This document shows, in pieces, positions 21,948 to 34,171 of a stretch of 64,000 nucleotides of DNA. This stretch comes from Hevea brasiliensis (Eukaryota > Streptophyta > Magnoliopsida > Malpighiales > Euphorbiaceae). The notes under the pieces are model-generated. The model searched no databases. It saw only the letters and a list, made by a program, of their open reading frames with translations, and was not told where the DNA came from. The DNA is taken from contig NC_079510.1 in the NCBI RefSeq assembly GCF_030052815.1, positions 1,676,288 to 1,740,287 on the forward strand. Direction: 5' to 3'. Within the stretch, counting starts at the first letter, position 1. The number at the start of each line of letters is the position of its first letter. The position numbers were made by a program, and so were the translations under genes.

Positions 21948-22679
21948 CTAGGAAGGTCTCCATCTCCTTGAGAGGCTATCAAATCTGTCCCTTGCACTGG
22001 TACCCTCCTTATAAAAGGTAGTCTTCAACTTTGACATAGTTGATTCATATATTTTAATTTTTCTATCAAGCATATCTTCTGCAAACCTCCTCACCTCCGA
22101 TAACCTACCCAAATTACAAAGGCCTATGAGAAGCATGTTTGCGCTCTCATCAAGCTCAAGGGGCAAAACATGGTTCTCAAGCATGTAGTTCCATATCTCA
22201 ATTGCCATTTCAGGATCATCACCATCCATCAACACTGTGATGGCTACAGCGCAATCATGATAAGTGGGGGGCATTTCATTCTTGATCATCTCACAGAAGA
22301 ACTTGCCTACTTGGGAAACCTTTTTATCTTTTATCAGACGATGAAAAATCATATTATAAGTCAAAATATCTGGAAAAGCTCCATTGAAGACCATCTCATC
22401 AAGCAACCGAAATGCATTGTCAATGTCACTCTTGTTGCAAAGCAAGCTAATCATCCTATTGTACATAATCAAATTAGGCACTACCCCACTGTCCAGCATT
22501 ATATCCCACAATGGGACAGAATTCACATAATCATTCTGCTTACAAAGCATATCAAGAGTATTAGAGAAAAATTTCAAACCTGGGACGCAAGCCTTCCCCT
22601 TCATAACATTGAGGAACTTGAGAGCCTCATCTATTTGCGAGGCTTGAACAAGTGTGGTCAAAAACGCATCATATGCAGG
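21948..22679 (-). pseudogene. 5'-truncated PPR gene (copy A)
   Basis: This is an open stretch of 243 codons identical, apart from three residues (Val/Ile, Ile/Thr, Leu/Val), to the last 243 codons of the PPR gene at 44,863-46,227. It holds the C-terminal PPR motifs and the same end (RRWRPS). It begins abruptly at 22,679, where the duplication junction replaces the first part of the gene with an AGGCG-rich element. No ATG is available near the break. It may be transcribed but lacks the N-terminal half and any organelle-targeting sequence. The open frame suggests the break is recent. Confidence 0.92.
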
Positions 22680-24431
22680 CAAGGTAAGGCACCAGGCAAG
22701 CGAGAGGCGTTGCCTCCATCAATGCAGCAGTACCTTTTTTTATTTTTTAAGACAAAAAAGATAATAAAACCCTAAAAGTACTCACCTGCCGACAAAAAGG
22801 AGGTGCAACTTCTTCCTCTCTATGTCGCGACTCTAGGTATGTCTCTCTCTCTCTCTCTCTCTCTCATGTTCTTCTTCCTCCTCTGTTTACTCTGTTATCT
22901 ATCTCTCTGCCTCTTCTACTCTTTTCTTTCCTCACAGTTCACGCAGCAGTTTCCCTCTATTTTTTTCCCCCCCTTTCCTTCTCCTTCTCTCTGGTTGGCT
23001 TCTTTCTCTGTTTACTCTGTTATCCTGTAGGCACAGCAGCAGTTTTCCTCTTTTTTTTTTCCTTCTCCTTCTCTCTGATTGGGTTTTATTAATTAGTTAT
23101 TAATTTAATTATTTTACTTTTTATTTTTATTAATTAATTGTTTAAATTTTATGGGTATTGTTAAATTAATTATTTTACTTGTTAATTAGTTTATTATTTA
23201 ATATGGGTATTGTTAAATTAATTGTTTTACTCGTTAATTAGTTGATTATTTAATATGAGTATTGTTAAATTAATTATTTTACTCGTTAATTAGTTGATAA
23301 TTTAATATGAGTATTGTTAATTTAATAGTAATTAGTTTACTTTTTACTTATTATTCTTGTTAATTTGATTAGTTTTGCTTTTTATCTTGTTAATCAGACA
23401 TTAGTTCTTATTAATTGCTTATTTTATATAATAATTATTAATTTATTGTTAATTTGATTATTTTACTTTTTGTTCTTGTTAATTAATTGTTTAATTAATA
23501 TGCATATTGTTAATTTGTTTGTAATTAGTTTACTTTTTAATTGTTATTATTGTTAATTTAATTAGTTTTACTTTTTGTCTTGTTAATTAATTGTTTATTT
23601 TATATAGGAATTATTAATTTATTGTTAATATACTTTTTTACTTATCAACTATTTAAAAGTATGAATTTTTACGTTATAAGCGCATGCTTCTCCATTTCAA
23701 AGATTTGCTCTCTAGGTTTGCCTTTTTTGTTATTTTTTTTTCCTCTTCTCTTCCTTCTCGCCTCATCTCTCTTTAGCCTTGTTCAAGCTTTTTTTTTTCC
23801 CTTTCCGTCACACCTCATCTCTCCAACCTTGTTCATGCTTCTTTTTCTCCTCTTCCTTCATGCCTCATCTCTCCAACCCTGTTCATACTTTTTTTCCTTC
23901 ATTCTACTCTACTGCTCTCTTTTTAGCCTTCGGTCTTTAAAATTGTCAGTGGCTGGTGCTAGATTTTTTTTTCCTAGAAAGAAAAATTAATAATTAATAA
24001 TGTAAAATATTTATTTGTTGAAATAATTTTTTAAGTTTTTGTTTAGATAATTTCCAATACAATTTTTTAAGCACTTCATTTTCATCAAATAAACATGTAA
24101 TGATTTCATATACCTTTAATATATTATAATATGGATATAAATAAGTTTAAGTAAACGTAATGATTTCATCAAATTATAATATGATTTTATACATAATATA
24201 CCATTCATGTAGTAATTTTATGTAAGTATATTGATAACAGATGCAAGTTTATACATTTATATATGGTGAAATTGAATATTTATATTAATATGATGCGGTT
24301 AATTACATACAAGGTCATGAATTTTCATTTATTTATTTATTTTTTTAATTTTCATGCCTCACCTCATTCAGGTGCATGCTTGCGTCTAAGCTCCAGAACT
24401 CCTTGGCGCCTTGTTACGCCTGGAGCCTTTA
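22680..24431. mobile_element. AGGCG-rich element E2 at the duplication junction
   Basis: The left end (AAGGTAAGGCACCAGGCAAG, then CGAGAGGCG) and the right end (CTCCTTGGCGCCTTGTTACG) carry the same AAGGC/AGGCG motifs as E1 in inverted sense. The interior repeats the E1 plan: CT tract at 22,843-22,865, TATTGTTAAATTAATT repeats, and AAAAGTATGAATTTTTACG near 23,655. A T-rich part at 23,690-23,980 repeats CTCATCTCTCCAACC. No transposase frame is seen. Its left terminus coincides with the junction of the tandem duplication. Confidence 0.6.
23151..23330 (+). repeat. 52-bp tandem repeat, about 3.5 units
   Basis: Units begin ATATGGGTATTGTTAAATTA and repeat with few changes inside element E2. A weaker version is found in E1. 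Confidence 0.8.
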
Positions 24432-25790
24432 ATAACTATGGCCCACAACTTTTGTCTTTCAACCCCGGATTCTCTTTCTTTCTTTTACTTCTAATTCTTA
24501 AACATTAACGTGGTATTAGAGCTTTGCTAAAATTCTGTAAAGTTTTGAAATTCCTCCTTGTTTACGTTACCCACTTGCTGCCTTTCTAGGGCAGCTATCT
24601 TGGATGATTTGTTTATCTCAACGCCTCCCTAAGAAGAGAAATCGGCTACCAACCGACCTTTCTCCAAAGTTCGTGAAGCGCATGGCCCACACACGCAACT
24701 TTTGTCTTTTAACTCCCGATTCACGTGTCGGCGCGTGTAGGTGCTCCTGACATTTTCCCGTCCACACCAACATCCTCATTCCATCCTTATACATTTTCGC
24801 TTGGTTTGGTGCACCATTGACATGCTTTTGAGGTTTGGCTCTTAGATAATCCTTCGGGAATCTATTTATTTTGAGACTTTAGACTGATCTAGTGATGTTT
24901 TTTGGTGTCTTCTTGGAGATGCTTCAAGCCTATCTGTTGAGTACTTTAAGCCTTGGTGTAGTGATTCTGTTTTAAGGGCTCTACTGCTGCATTGGTTTTG
25001 CTTTTGTGAGAATTGGTTAATTTCAGTAATTTTGTTTTGGGGTGCTCTATTTTGTTGGTTGTGTCTAGGATTTTTGAGTTACTGCAAGAACTATTTTGAG
25101 GGTGTTTTGGGTGATTTTGAGTTCAGTCTTTGAGACATATTATCATCACTCAGTCTGTTTTGCTTTCTTCATTTAGAGCCTTGTGACCCTATTTGTTTTT
25201 GGTTTACGTTGCTGTTTGGTCCCATATCATACTCCCTTGAAGGTTTGAAGTTTTGACAGTCACCATCTTGCAGCCATATGAACTGTTTCGATAAAGATCC
25301 ATATATTGTTTTGTTTTTTTTTATCCTTCTTTTAACATTGCCTTCGTAGAGGGATGTGTAACAAAGTCAGTTGCATTGTGTTGATGTTTCGTCACCGACA
25401 TCGCATTGGAGAGGTTTGTCTTTTGTGTTCGTGCCTTTGTGTAGATGTTTCTAAATTTGCTTTTGAAGGGAGTTGTAAGGGAGTTATTGGCTTTAATGAG
25501 AATCTCATCAAGAGGGAGTGTTGAGAAAAGTCAATATCTGTATTTAACATATTCCTATTTAGTGTAAGATTTTCATTCCTAAATAGATTTGATTTGTATT
25601 CCTAATTACTTGAGTAATTCTAGTAGGATTTATATTCAAGTAGAGTAGTTATATAGGAGATTATTATATATAAATATGTAATGTTTTGTTTTATAGAATT
25701 AATGAGAATAAAGTTGTAACCCTTTGAGTTATTTCCTTCTCTTCCCTTCCTTCACTAGCTCCTTTAAAGAGTTTAACCACAAACAAGGAA
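24432..25790 (+). mobile_element. Decayed non-autonomous copia-like LTR retrotransposon (copy B)
   Basis: This is the counterpart of 4,476-5,815. The primer site TGGTATTAGAGC is at 24,511-24,522. The 3' LTR begins TGTTGAGAAAAGTC at 25,519, straight after the purine tract AGAGGGAG. There are no coding frames. Confidence 0.65.
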
Positions 25791-26562
25791 AACCAGATTT
25801 TCTAGAACATTATGGAATAGACACCAAATATTGAATTCTACCTGATAAAAAGGCAACCACAAGTTGATGTAATGGAGGATTTGAGAAGTAAAGAGTTCAG
25901 TTTTATTTACCTAGGAATTCAAGCAAAAGTTGGATTGTTCTCCTTGTTCAAATAACAAACATATTTCCTCCTTTCACTATCTCCCTCTATGTTCCCTCCA
26001 TCTCTCATTTTGACCAAAATAAAATAAAATAAATTTAGAAACTAGAAGTGAAAATTTTGGACCATTAAATCTAGAACATTCTTTATCAAAACATGTACGA
26101 TTGACAAGTAAAATTTATATTTTCTTCAATCACTCTATTATGTGAAAGGTAAGAAATACACTAGGTGATGAAACTTGACATGCATTGAGATGATGATATA
26201 TGGATAATAATGCACAACTTGGATAAAGTTACCCAAAAAAAAAAAAAGCAAATAAATGAACACCTATGTGATGCACAAATGGGAAAGCAATTTTCCACCT
26301 TGTTAGCTAGTATTGAACCATCAGAACACTGATCAACATTCTCTAAAATGAAAAGGTTATTCTCTCATACTAAGATAATGATCACCATTCAGATTTCGTA
26401 TCCTAAAAAGTTCAATGAACCAAAACATTGAACTTCATCTCAAAAGGGTAAAAAGATACCATACAGTTATCCATATTTGGGTAAAGTTGAAATTAGAAAA
26501 TTGAAAATAAATTTGTGTCCACAGCACACATGAATTAAGGGTAAATATAACATGAAACTTAC
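25791..26562. other. Non-coding flank of WAT1 exon 5 in copy B
   Basis: No exon continuing the WAT1 gene is recognised. Bases 26,014-26,326 are present only in B; copy A has a LINE there. Confidence 0.55.
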
Positions 26563-29500
26563 AGCATAAATGACTGCCCAAAGCTCAGATTGTGTCAGAC
26601 TCCACTCTGTTGTTCCATTGGTCATAAAGAAAGATGTCAGTACCATCAAGAGAGCTCCAAATGCATATGAATATGCAGTGATTGAAATGCTGGCAGGATA
26701 TTTTGTAAAAAGTGGAGCCTGCAAGTTTTCCAAAGGACAAATTGATTATCATAAACATATCACAGCACAGTATATAAAACTATATAAAACTAATAAATAA
26801 AATGGTTCCTAGTGATGGGAGACTTGAACATGATTAATCAAGAGATACTACCAGGGCTTAACGAAATTTATTGACAATTATTTAAATATTGTGTGCATCC
26901 ACATGCACCAACTCTATGCACGCACAAACATTCAAATTGATATTAAAAAATAAAAAAAATTAAAAAACATTGAGAGCCTATTTATTTCTTGAAAATAACA
27001 TTAAAGGCATCAGAACTGAAAGGAAAACTTGCTCCAGGTACGACACCCAAGTGGCCAATTTATATTCATGGTTAAACTTCTGGGAAAGCATTTAGCAGTT
27101 AGTTCCCTTAAGTACAATCTTTAGTACTGTTATGTGATTGTTTCTCATGCACCATCTGTCAGCAATCAGAAACTCATTTATCTTGCTAAATCATACATAA
27201 AGAAATTAGATGTCAAAGAAAGCTGTACTGAAGCCTTAAAATATAGAAAACGCTGAATTTTAATTTTAAACAAGTTTCACTAATAAAAATTCAACTTGCT
27301 TATTTCACAGTTTTAAGTTTAAACCTAATAAAAGCAATCACCGCTTTTCTCAAACGCTACTTCTAGTAACTTGTGCATCAACAAGTGTGGGCTTCTTAAT
27401 CTGAGTCCCATTGCTACCATGGGCTAGAAATTCTTTCAACAGTTGTCATGGCTTTTGATGCAATGTAGATTTCTACAAGCCACTTAAGTCGACCAAACGA
27501 ATTTAATGCATGTTTCCATATGGTTCTAGATTGAATTCTTCTTACACTTATATGCACAATCGCTTACAGTTCTTTCAGCAATGCATGAAATAAAATAGAG
27601 TTCAGCACATCTTCATCTGCTTCAAAAGCATTATACTAAAATTCATCTTGCTTAAACTCTCCCGCATTAGTCTCTGCAAATTTTTTTCCATAACAAATTG
27701 TATTATCTGCTAGCACATGATGGAAGCGAAACAACATATTGACACACGAATTGTCTATGCACCTCCGCCATGATGACTAGAAAAACGCTAACATTTTTGC
27801 CATTATAGGAAATCATTCTTCAATATCTTGTAGATAAGTATAACAGGATATTCAAGCACAGTGGCCTAGTCCTTCGGAGCTCCAACATAAATAGTTGAGT
27901 TAAGCCAACTGGCATATAAACTTTTCCATCACTCCTAAAAAATGTTAATTGTAAACCAAACAAACAAAAGAATGGAAGGATGACTAACTAGCAAAAGATC
28001 TTACAATGGACCCCACTGCACGAGGTTCTTAAGAATGTCAACCTCAAACTTATTAAAAAGTTAAAATCAAATTAGAGAGAAAATCAAGTTGATAATACGG
28101 GCCAAGCACACTTGGATACCCAAGAACTCAAAAAAGCAATCTAGATAGGGCTCAGTTTGGTGTTCCATGGCCTTGAGGGAAAAGAAAAGACAATTGTGAA
28201 GACATAAAGTTGATTGCCTGAAAACATTAAGGTACAAGTTCATGAGGCCTTCAGAAAATGAAAGGTAACACTAGTGATAACAGAAAATGACATAAGAGAT
28301 TCAAAAATATGCTGTTAATGCTTCGTATAAGTCAAATTTCAAGCAACTAATCATTCACAATGCTGGGAAGGAATTTAAGAATTTATAGTTTGTAAGGATG
28401 CGACCGGCCATATTAGTTTGGATGGAGTGGTACTGTCCGAAAGTAATCACTTTAAATATCTCAGCTCAGTCCTTCAAGTAGATGGGGGATGCGAGGAGGA
28501 TGTTAGTCGTAGGATTAAAGCTGGATGGTTGAAGTGGAGACGTGCAACATGAGTTTTATGTAATCGCAAGATTCCCAATAAGTTAAAAGGAAAATTTTAA
28601 CGTAAAGCCATATGACAGGCCATGTTATATGGAAGTGAGTGTTAGGCACTAAAGGAGTCGTATGTGTCTAAGATAAATGTTGCAGAGATGAGAATGTTAA
28701 GGTGGATAAATGGCCGTACTAGACTAGATAAAGTCTGTAATGAGAGTATTAGAGAAAATGTAAGAGTGGTGTCAATTGAGGATAAATTGAGAGAATGGAG
28801 ATTAAGGTGGTTTGGTCATGTGAAGCGTAGACATACGGAGGCTCTAGTTAGACAAATAGAGCATATTAGGTTAGAGGATAGAAAGAAAAGAAGGGGTAGA
28901 TCTAAACTGACTTGGAGGAGAGTAGTACAGCATGACCTAGAAGCATAGTTGAGATGAGTATAGTTTGTAAGGATGCAGTAATATAAAATGGCCTTGAGTT
29001 AAAATTAGGTTTAGAAAGGATGATGTGGTGAGCTGAGAGGGTTCCGTAAACAGAATCTAAAGTACTATAGCAGCAGAGGAAAGGGAGAAGAACAGAGAAA
29101 AGAGGGAAGAGAAAACCTAGCATTCAGGCCTTCCAAATGAACCAAAGTACTCAGCATCCCATTATTAGAAACCTAAGAGAGTTTCTAGTTACTATTATGT
29201 AGGTAATTATAGAGATTTACTAACTAATCCTACAACTACTAGGATTAGGAATGCCAACCAGAAAGATTCTAACCCAGTCATTAATAAGAAGCAAACCTTC
29301 AAAATATTGATCCCTGATGAAATTAAATATTCCTAAAAAGGGCTAAAATACCCTATATTTCCAAAATAAAACATTTACCATAAAAATCTGAAAAAATTCA
29401 AAATTAAAAAAAAAAACAAAATAATCTCTAAATTATAATGTTTTATAATTTCTATCATTTCAAATTCTGAGTTCCAAGCCCACTGGATAACCATATAAGC

Positions 29501-30959
29501 ATTTACCTGAATGGCCAGAAAAGCAGCCATGCACAGACAATTCCCTATTAAGCATAAAACTCCAAGGTGCCAACCTTCCAGTCCTATGTTTAGTAAGCTG
29601 GAGAAAAACCATCCAGCAGGCTCTGGTTGACCCTTGGCACTTATTTCGCTAGCTGCAGAGCCTACATGACTGTATCCAAAGACAGCCGGACCTCGGAACA
29701 GAACCATCAATATTGCACCAGAAACACAGACAAGGGTGCCCCCAACCTTCACTTGACCTTCAAGTCTTAACAAATTCACTCTTTCTGTACTGCAAGAACA
29801 AGTTCATATAAGAAACTGAACAAAAAGCATTCATACAAACAATATACATTGCACATATTCATACTTAGCACAAAAACAACAACTAAATCACACACCCACA
29901 AATACACATGGGAGAATTTGTTGGACTTACCCCATCATCACAGCCAAGACAAAAGTAAAAACAGGAATTGAAGGCTGTATTGCAGCAGCATAAGTTGGAT
30001 TTGTGTAGCTAAGGCCAAGAAGAAATAACAGCTGGTTGCCAAATATCCTACCAAACAACAAAACCAAATAAATTGATTACTAGGATGTTGTATCTAGTCT
30101 ATTAATATTAATGATTTATATTATAACTAGATCAATAAAGATGGATTCAGATAAACACACCCTGTTAACCCAAGGAAGAAGAATGACAATAGTAGGCGTT
30201 TGGTCATAGGAGGTCGAATCCTTCTACAAAAAGGAAAACATAATGTCTTAAGAATTTGCATCATTTCAATCCATATATGAAATTATCAACCAGAAGGAAA
30301 AACATAAAAATTATGTAACTTGTGCCGTCCATCTGACAAGTAAAAAAACAAAGGGGAAAAGAAGCAAATGTCCAGTAATAAAATAGGTATTTTGATTTGT
30401 TCTAGCCATATTATCTACCATCATTGAAACTGTACTGCAAAAGTGCGAAGGAGCAACAGTATGTAGAGTGGCATAATATAAAATATGTAAAATTATCACA
30501 TGAACTTGTTGGCCAACCATGATTGGCAAAAAACCAAAAAGTCTTCAAGAGTTAAAGACAACTGAGAAAACAAAATCCCAAAATTATAATTGAAAAATTA
30601 AAGACCAAAACTGGAATCACTATTGCATTCGTCAGAATTCTCCTAACATGTATAGAAATGGATAGACAGATACAAAGGCAAAGCGTGACAAATAAAGACA
30701 AACCCAGAAGAGGGGGGGAAAAGGCAAAAAAATTGGATTACTTTTCACGGATATAGGCCACGGGGGCGAGGATTAAGAGAGCTAGCAGATCACGAAAGAC
30801 ACAGAAAACGAGCTGATTGACCCCATCATTAAGAGCCACTGTGGTAATAACGTGATATCCTCCATTGAATAGCTGCACCATCGCCATGGCCACATGAGCC
30901 TTCCCAGCCTCTTTATCCGGAGCTGCTCCTCCACTACCACCTCCAGCAGATGCTGCCAT
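26563..30959 (-). CDS. WAT1-related (EamA/UmamiT-type) transporter, copy B, 3' exons missing
   Basis: Exons are 30,742-30,959, 30,161-30,223, 29,931-30,047, 29,507-29,789 and 26,563-26,718, with the same lengths and phases as copy A (218, 63, 117, 283, 156 nt; 279 codons). The start is ATG at 30,957-30,959. The protein covers one full EamA repeat and the beginning of a second, so it lacks about 100 C-terminal residues including the last transmembrane helices. Copy B has only about 3.9 kb between exon 5 and the duplication junction at 22,680, and no exon is seen there, so this copy is a 3'-truncated gene. About seven amino-acid differences from A (such as Lys/Thr in the ITKVALN segment) suggest weak constraint. 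Intron 4 contains a LINE private to B. Confidence 0.82.
28402..28958 (+). mobile_element. RTE LINE fragment private to copy B
   Basis: It is flanked by the 18-bp duplication TATAGTTTGTAAGGATGC at 28,384-28,401 and 28,959-28,976. It starts GACCGGCCATA, then continues like position 2,838 of the full-length LINE, and carries the C-terminal frame to QHDLEA. It then jumps straight to TAGTTGAGATGAG, omitting about 90 bases before the tail. Copy A has the empty site near 9,566. Confidence 0.92.
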
Positions 30960-33019
30960 CCCTTTCTTCCTCTCCAAAGACTGTATTACTAGCGATTGGG
31001 AGAGCAAAGAAAGAAAATTTATATATAAAAGAAAGAAACAAAGAAACAGAAGATTAGAAGGAAAGAAGAACCAACCAACCAAAGTCCAAATAGAAGGTGA
31101 GTTTGGCGTTGGGATTGCATCAAAAACAGTAACAAAAGGCAATATCCATCTGGGTATCCTTAATTTACAAGCCAACTGCTGGGCCACTCATTTCAACACC
31201 ATCTATTACTATATAAAAATATCATATCTCTCCGGGTAAATTATTTTTAGGTCATTTCTAGTTCGCAAGAAAAATAATTGGGTTTAGCCCATAGTCAACG
31301 TTTTTAGTTCTTTCGCGAACCCTAAATAATTAAATTTTAATTAAACTACCCAATAATAATTTACCCTTATAGAATTGCCATCTACTATTTTTATAATGTT
31401 GTCATTGGCTTTATAATGCAATTTGCACTTAAAGAAAAGTTAAATGAAAATAATAATAATAATAATAATAATAAATTTTCATCAATATTTTTTGTTCAAA
31501 ATTTTTAATTTTACTAATATGTCTTAAGCCTTTTATATTAATTTTAATTTTAGTAATAAATTTAATTAAAATAATTAAATTCATCGATTAATAAAAATAA
31601 TTTAAATATTTTCCCTTATTATCAAATTTAGTCCATTTTTTTATTTTTATTAATTTTTCAATGATTTATAATATTTTTCAATAATTTTAGCAAACATTAT
31701 ATTGATAAAAAAATATTCAATAATTAGATAATATATCTAACATTATTATCTTAATTTTTAAAATTTCCATTCTTACTTATACTACTAATTCACATATTTT
31801 TCATCATTTCATCTCAAATTGAAGACCTAACAAATGAAAATTTTTAATTATTTAAGACAAAATAATTGTAAATAACATAAAAAATAATTATGACTTTCAA
31901 AAATGATATATATTTATAAAATAAGTTTATATATAATAAAAACATTGACATGACTTTTATTTTCAATTTTTTATTCATTTTAATAATTTTTTCACATATT
32001 TTTTTACTTTTAAATTATAATTCATATCCATTAATATTATTAAACGTACTAAATAAATTTATATTTTCTGGTAAGTCCTTAAAAGATAAGATAAGATAAG
32101 GATGTATATTGAGATGATAGTTTACTTTCATCAAGTCTCGATTTTAATTGTATAAGATAAAAAGTACTAGGTTCGAGGAAGCTGTAAGAGACACGTGGCA
32201 ATTTTTTTTTTTTTTAACAAGGTCTTTATTTTTATATAAGTTACATACGCACATGATGTAGGATTTCGAAAGACTAACCACTGGACACACCTGACTCACT
32301 CATGGACCTCAAGCGAAGCCACACTGGCACATTCAGCCTGAACTTTTGCTTTCACTCAAAAATGCCATTTTTTGTTAGTAGATAGAAAACGCATACACAT
32401 AACTCAATAACGGAAATGAATGCTTATTAAAAACATGACAATTTTAAAAAGATCTTTGTTCGTATATAAACCACACATGCACGCTGTACACAATCGAGTC
32501 ATGTGTGTATCTATCTACTTATAAAAAAAAAGAGACACATGACACTAACTAGAGTTTAGTATAACTTTTCACCTTTAAATAAAGGAAAATTATATAATAA
32601 AATTGATTTGTATACTACAATTTCATTATAATAATTTATTACAATAGTTATATTCAATTTGTAAATGTGTTTTTGCGTTAATTTTTTTTTTAAATGAAAT
32701 GTATCAAAAGTAAATACAACTGTAAATTTATTAATTAATTTGAACTTAAAATAATGAAATTAAATTATAATAAAAACAAAATTTCTATTAATAAATGTTA
32801 ATGTTGCATTATTTGTGTGTTGGATAGTAAACGAGGCTCAGGAAATTAGTGTCTGTTTAGCATTGCGTTTGAAGGTTTAAAATTATTTTTCTGAATAAAA
32901 AGCATAATTTTAAATATTGTGTAAAAAAACAGTTTAAAAAAAAATTATTTTATTTTTTTAGTATTCTTATAACTAAAACTTATCAAATTTAATTTTAAAT
33001 TATTTTTTAATATTACCTA
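30960..33019. other. Upstream flank of WAT1 copy B, AT-rich
   Basis: It matches 11,565-13,635 and should hold the promoter and 5' UTR of the minus-strand gene close to 30,960-31,200. There is an (AAT)n run near 31,450-31,475. No other gene is seen. Confidence 0.5.
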
Positions 33020-34138
33020 TGTCACGACCCAACCTATGGGCCGGACCGGCACTAGGACCTGGGCCAGCCTAAAGCCCCCGAGGCCCGTAGTAAGCCTAAC
33101 TGTTCATTTACCCAATGCTGAGGCCCATTTGGGCCCAATTTCAAGAAAACAAACGGATGACAGTCCGCCATAAAATGGACTTACCAACGGGGAGTTTTTG
33201 ACTCACCCGACTGACATAACAATATAAACAATCCATTGGGGAGCTCAGCTCACCCTCCACATACTCATCAACATAATAATAAATGGGAGCTCAGCTCCCT
33301 CATCCAATCCATCAAAACAGACTTAAAATATTAAGTTTACATGTCCAACATGATAATAATATTACAGACCAAATTCAAATAATTACTGCTAACACATGCG
33401 AAAATTCTAGGAGTAATTAAAATTACACAAATATTAATAAACAACCTGCGAGATAGAAAGGCAGGTTAACTCAGAACAAAATATCCTCCAATATCCTCCC
33501 GTGGCAAAATTTTTGAACAGGAGCGTTTGACTCGAGAGTAAAATATCAATTTTAACCATAATCTCTATAACTATCTGAATAACTAATGCACCTCAGAGTG
33601 AAATGCAACATCAACATCATATTCACATCATAGCATCAAAAGGTAATTTGGAGCACTCACACACCGTAGCATCAATCAATCATCCATCACAATATTTGAA
33701 AATTTCTAGTAATCTTTATTATTGATCATTTTTGCAAAACTTCTTCAAGCTTTAAAAAAAAAAAAAATAAACTTCCCCCCGCGAAGCCTAGCTAAAGAAT
33801 AGCCTCAAAAAAATCGATCAAAAATAATACCCTACTTATTTCATTTTTTTTTAATCCTTTTTACACACAAAACACACACGAAAAGCAAGGCGCTGCTTAC
33901 ACTTTTTATACGAACAACACTCATGGCATTAGACAACATATGAAAATGAATGCGGCAATATATTAATATTTCAGATTTATGTTCGTTAATATAATATATA
34001 TAATTCAATAAAATATATTAATCAAATATTCAATACAAAATAATATTTAACATTAATAATTAGACGACAAATTTTTATTTTGGACGATTTAATTAAATTT
34101 TCAATCCATTTACGCTATAATTATATTAATTAATTTTA

Positions 34139-34171
<33 letters not shown>

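Larger units (their letters stand above)
1..22679. repeat. Tandem segmental duplication, copy A (left part outside window)
   Basis: This block matches 22,680-45,594 in the same order and orientation: AGGCG-element right end, copia-like remnant, WAT1-like gene, MITE-like repeat, gypsy remnant with TRIM, second AGGCG element, PPR 3' half. Homology to copy B stops in the PPR gene at 22,679, where A reads ATATGCAGG then CAAGGTAAGG while B reads ATATGCAGG then TACGTTTGATG. The PPR parts differ by three residues over about 240 and the WAT1 exons by about seven over 279, so the duplication is fairly young. The left edge is probably about 1.3 kb before the window, because 1-17 still resembles 23,960-23,975 (a T-run followed by CCT). 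Confidence 0.9.
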
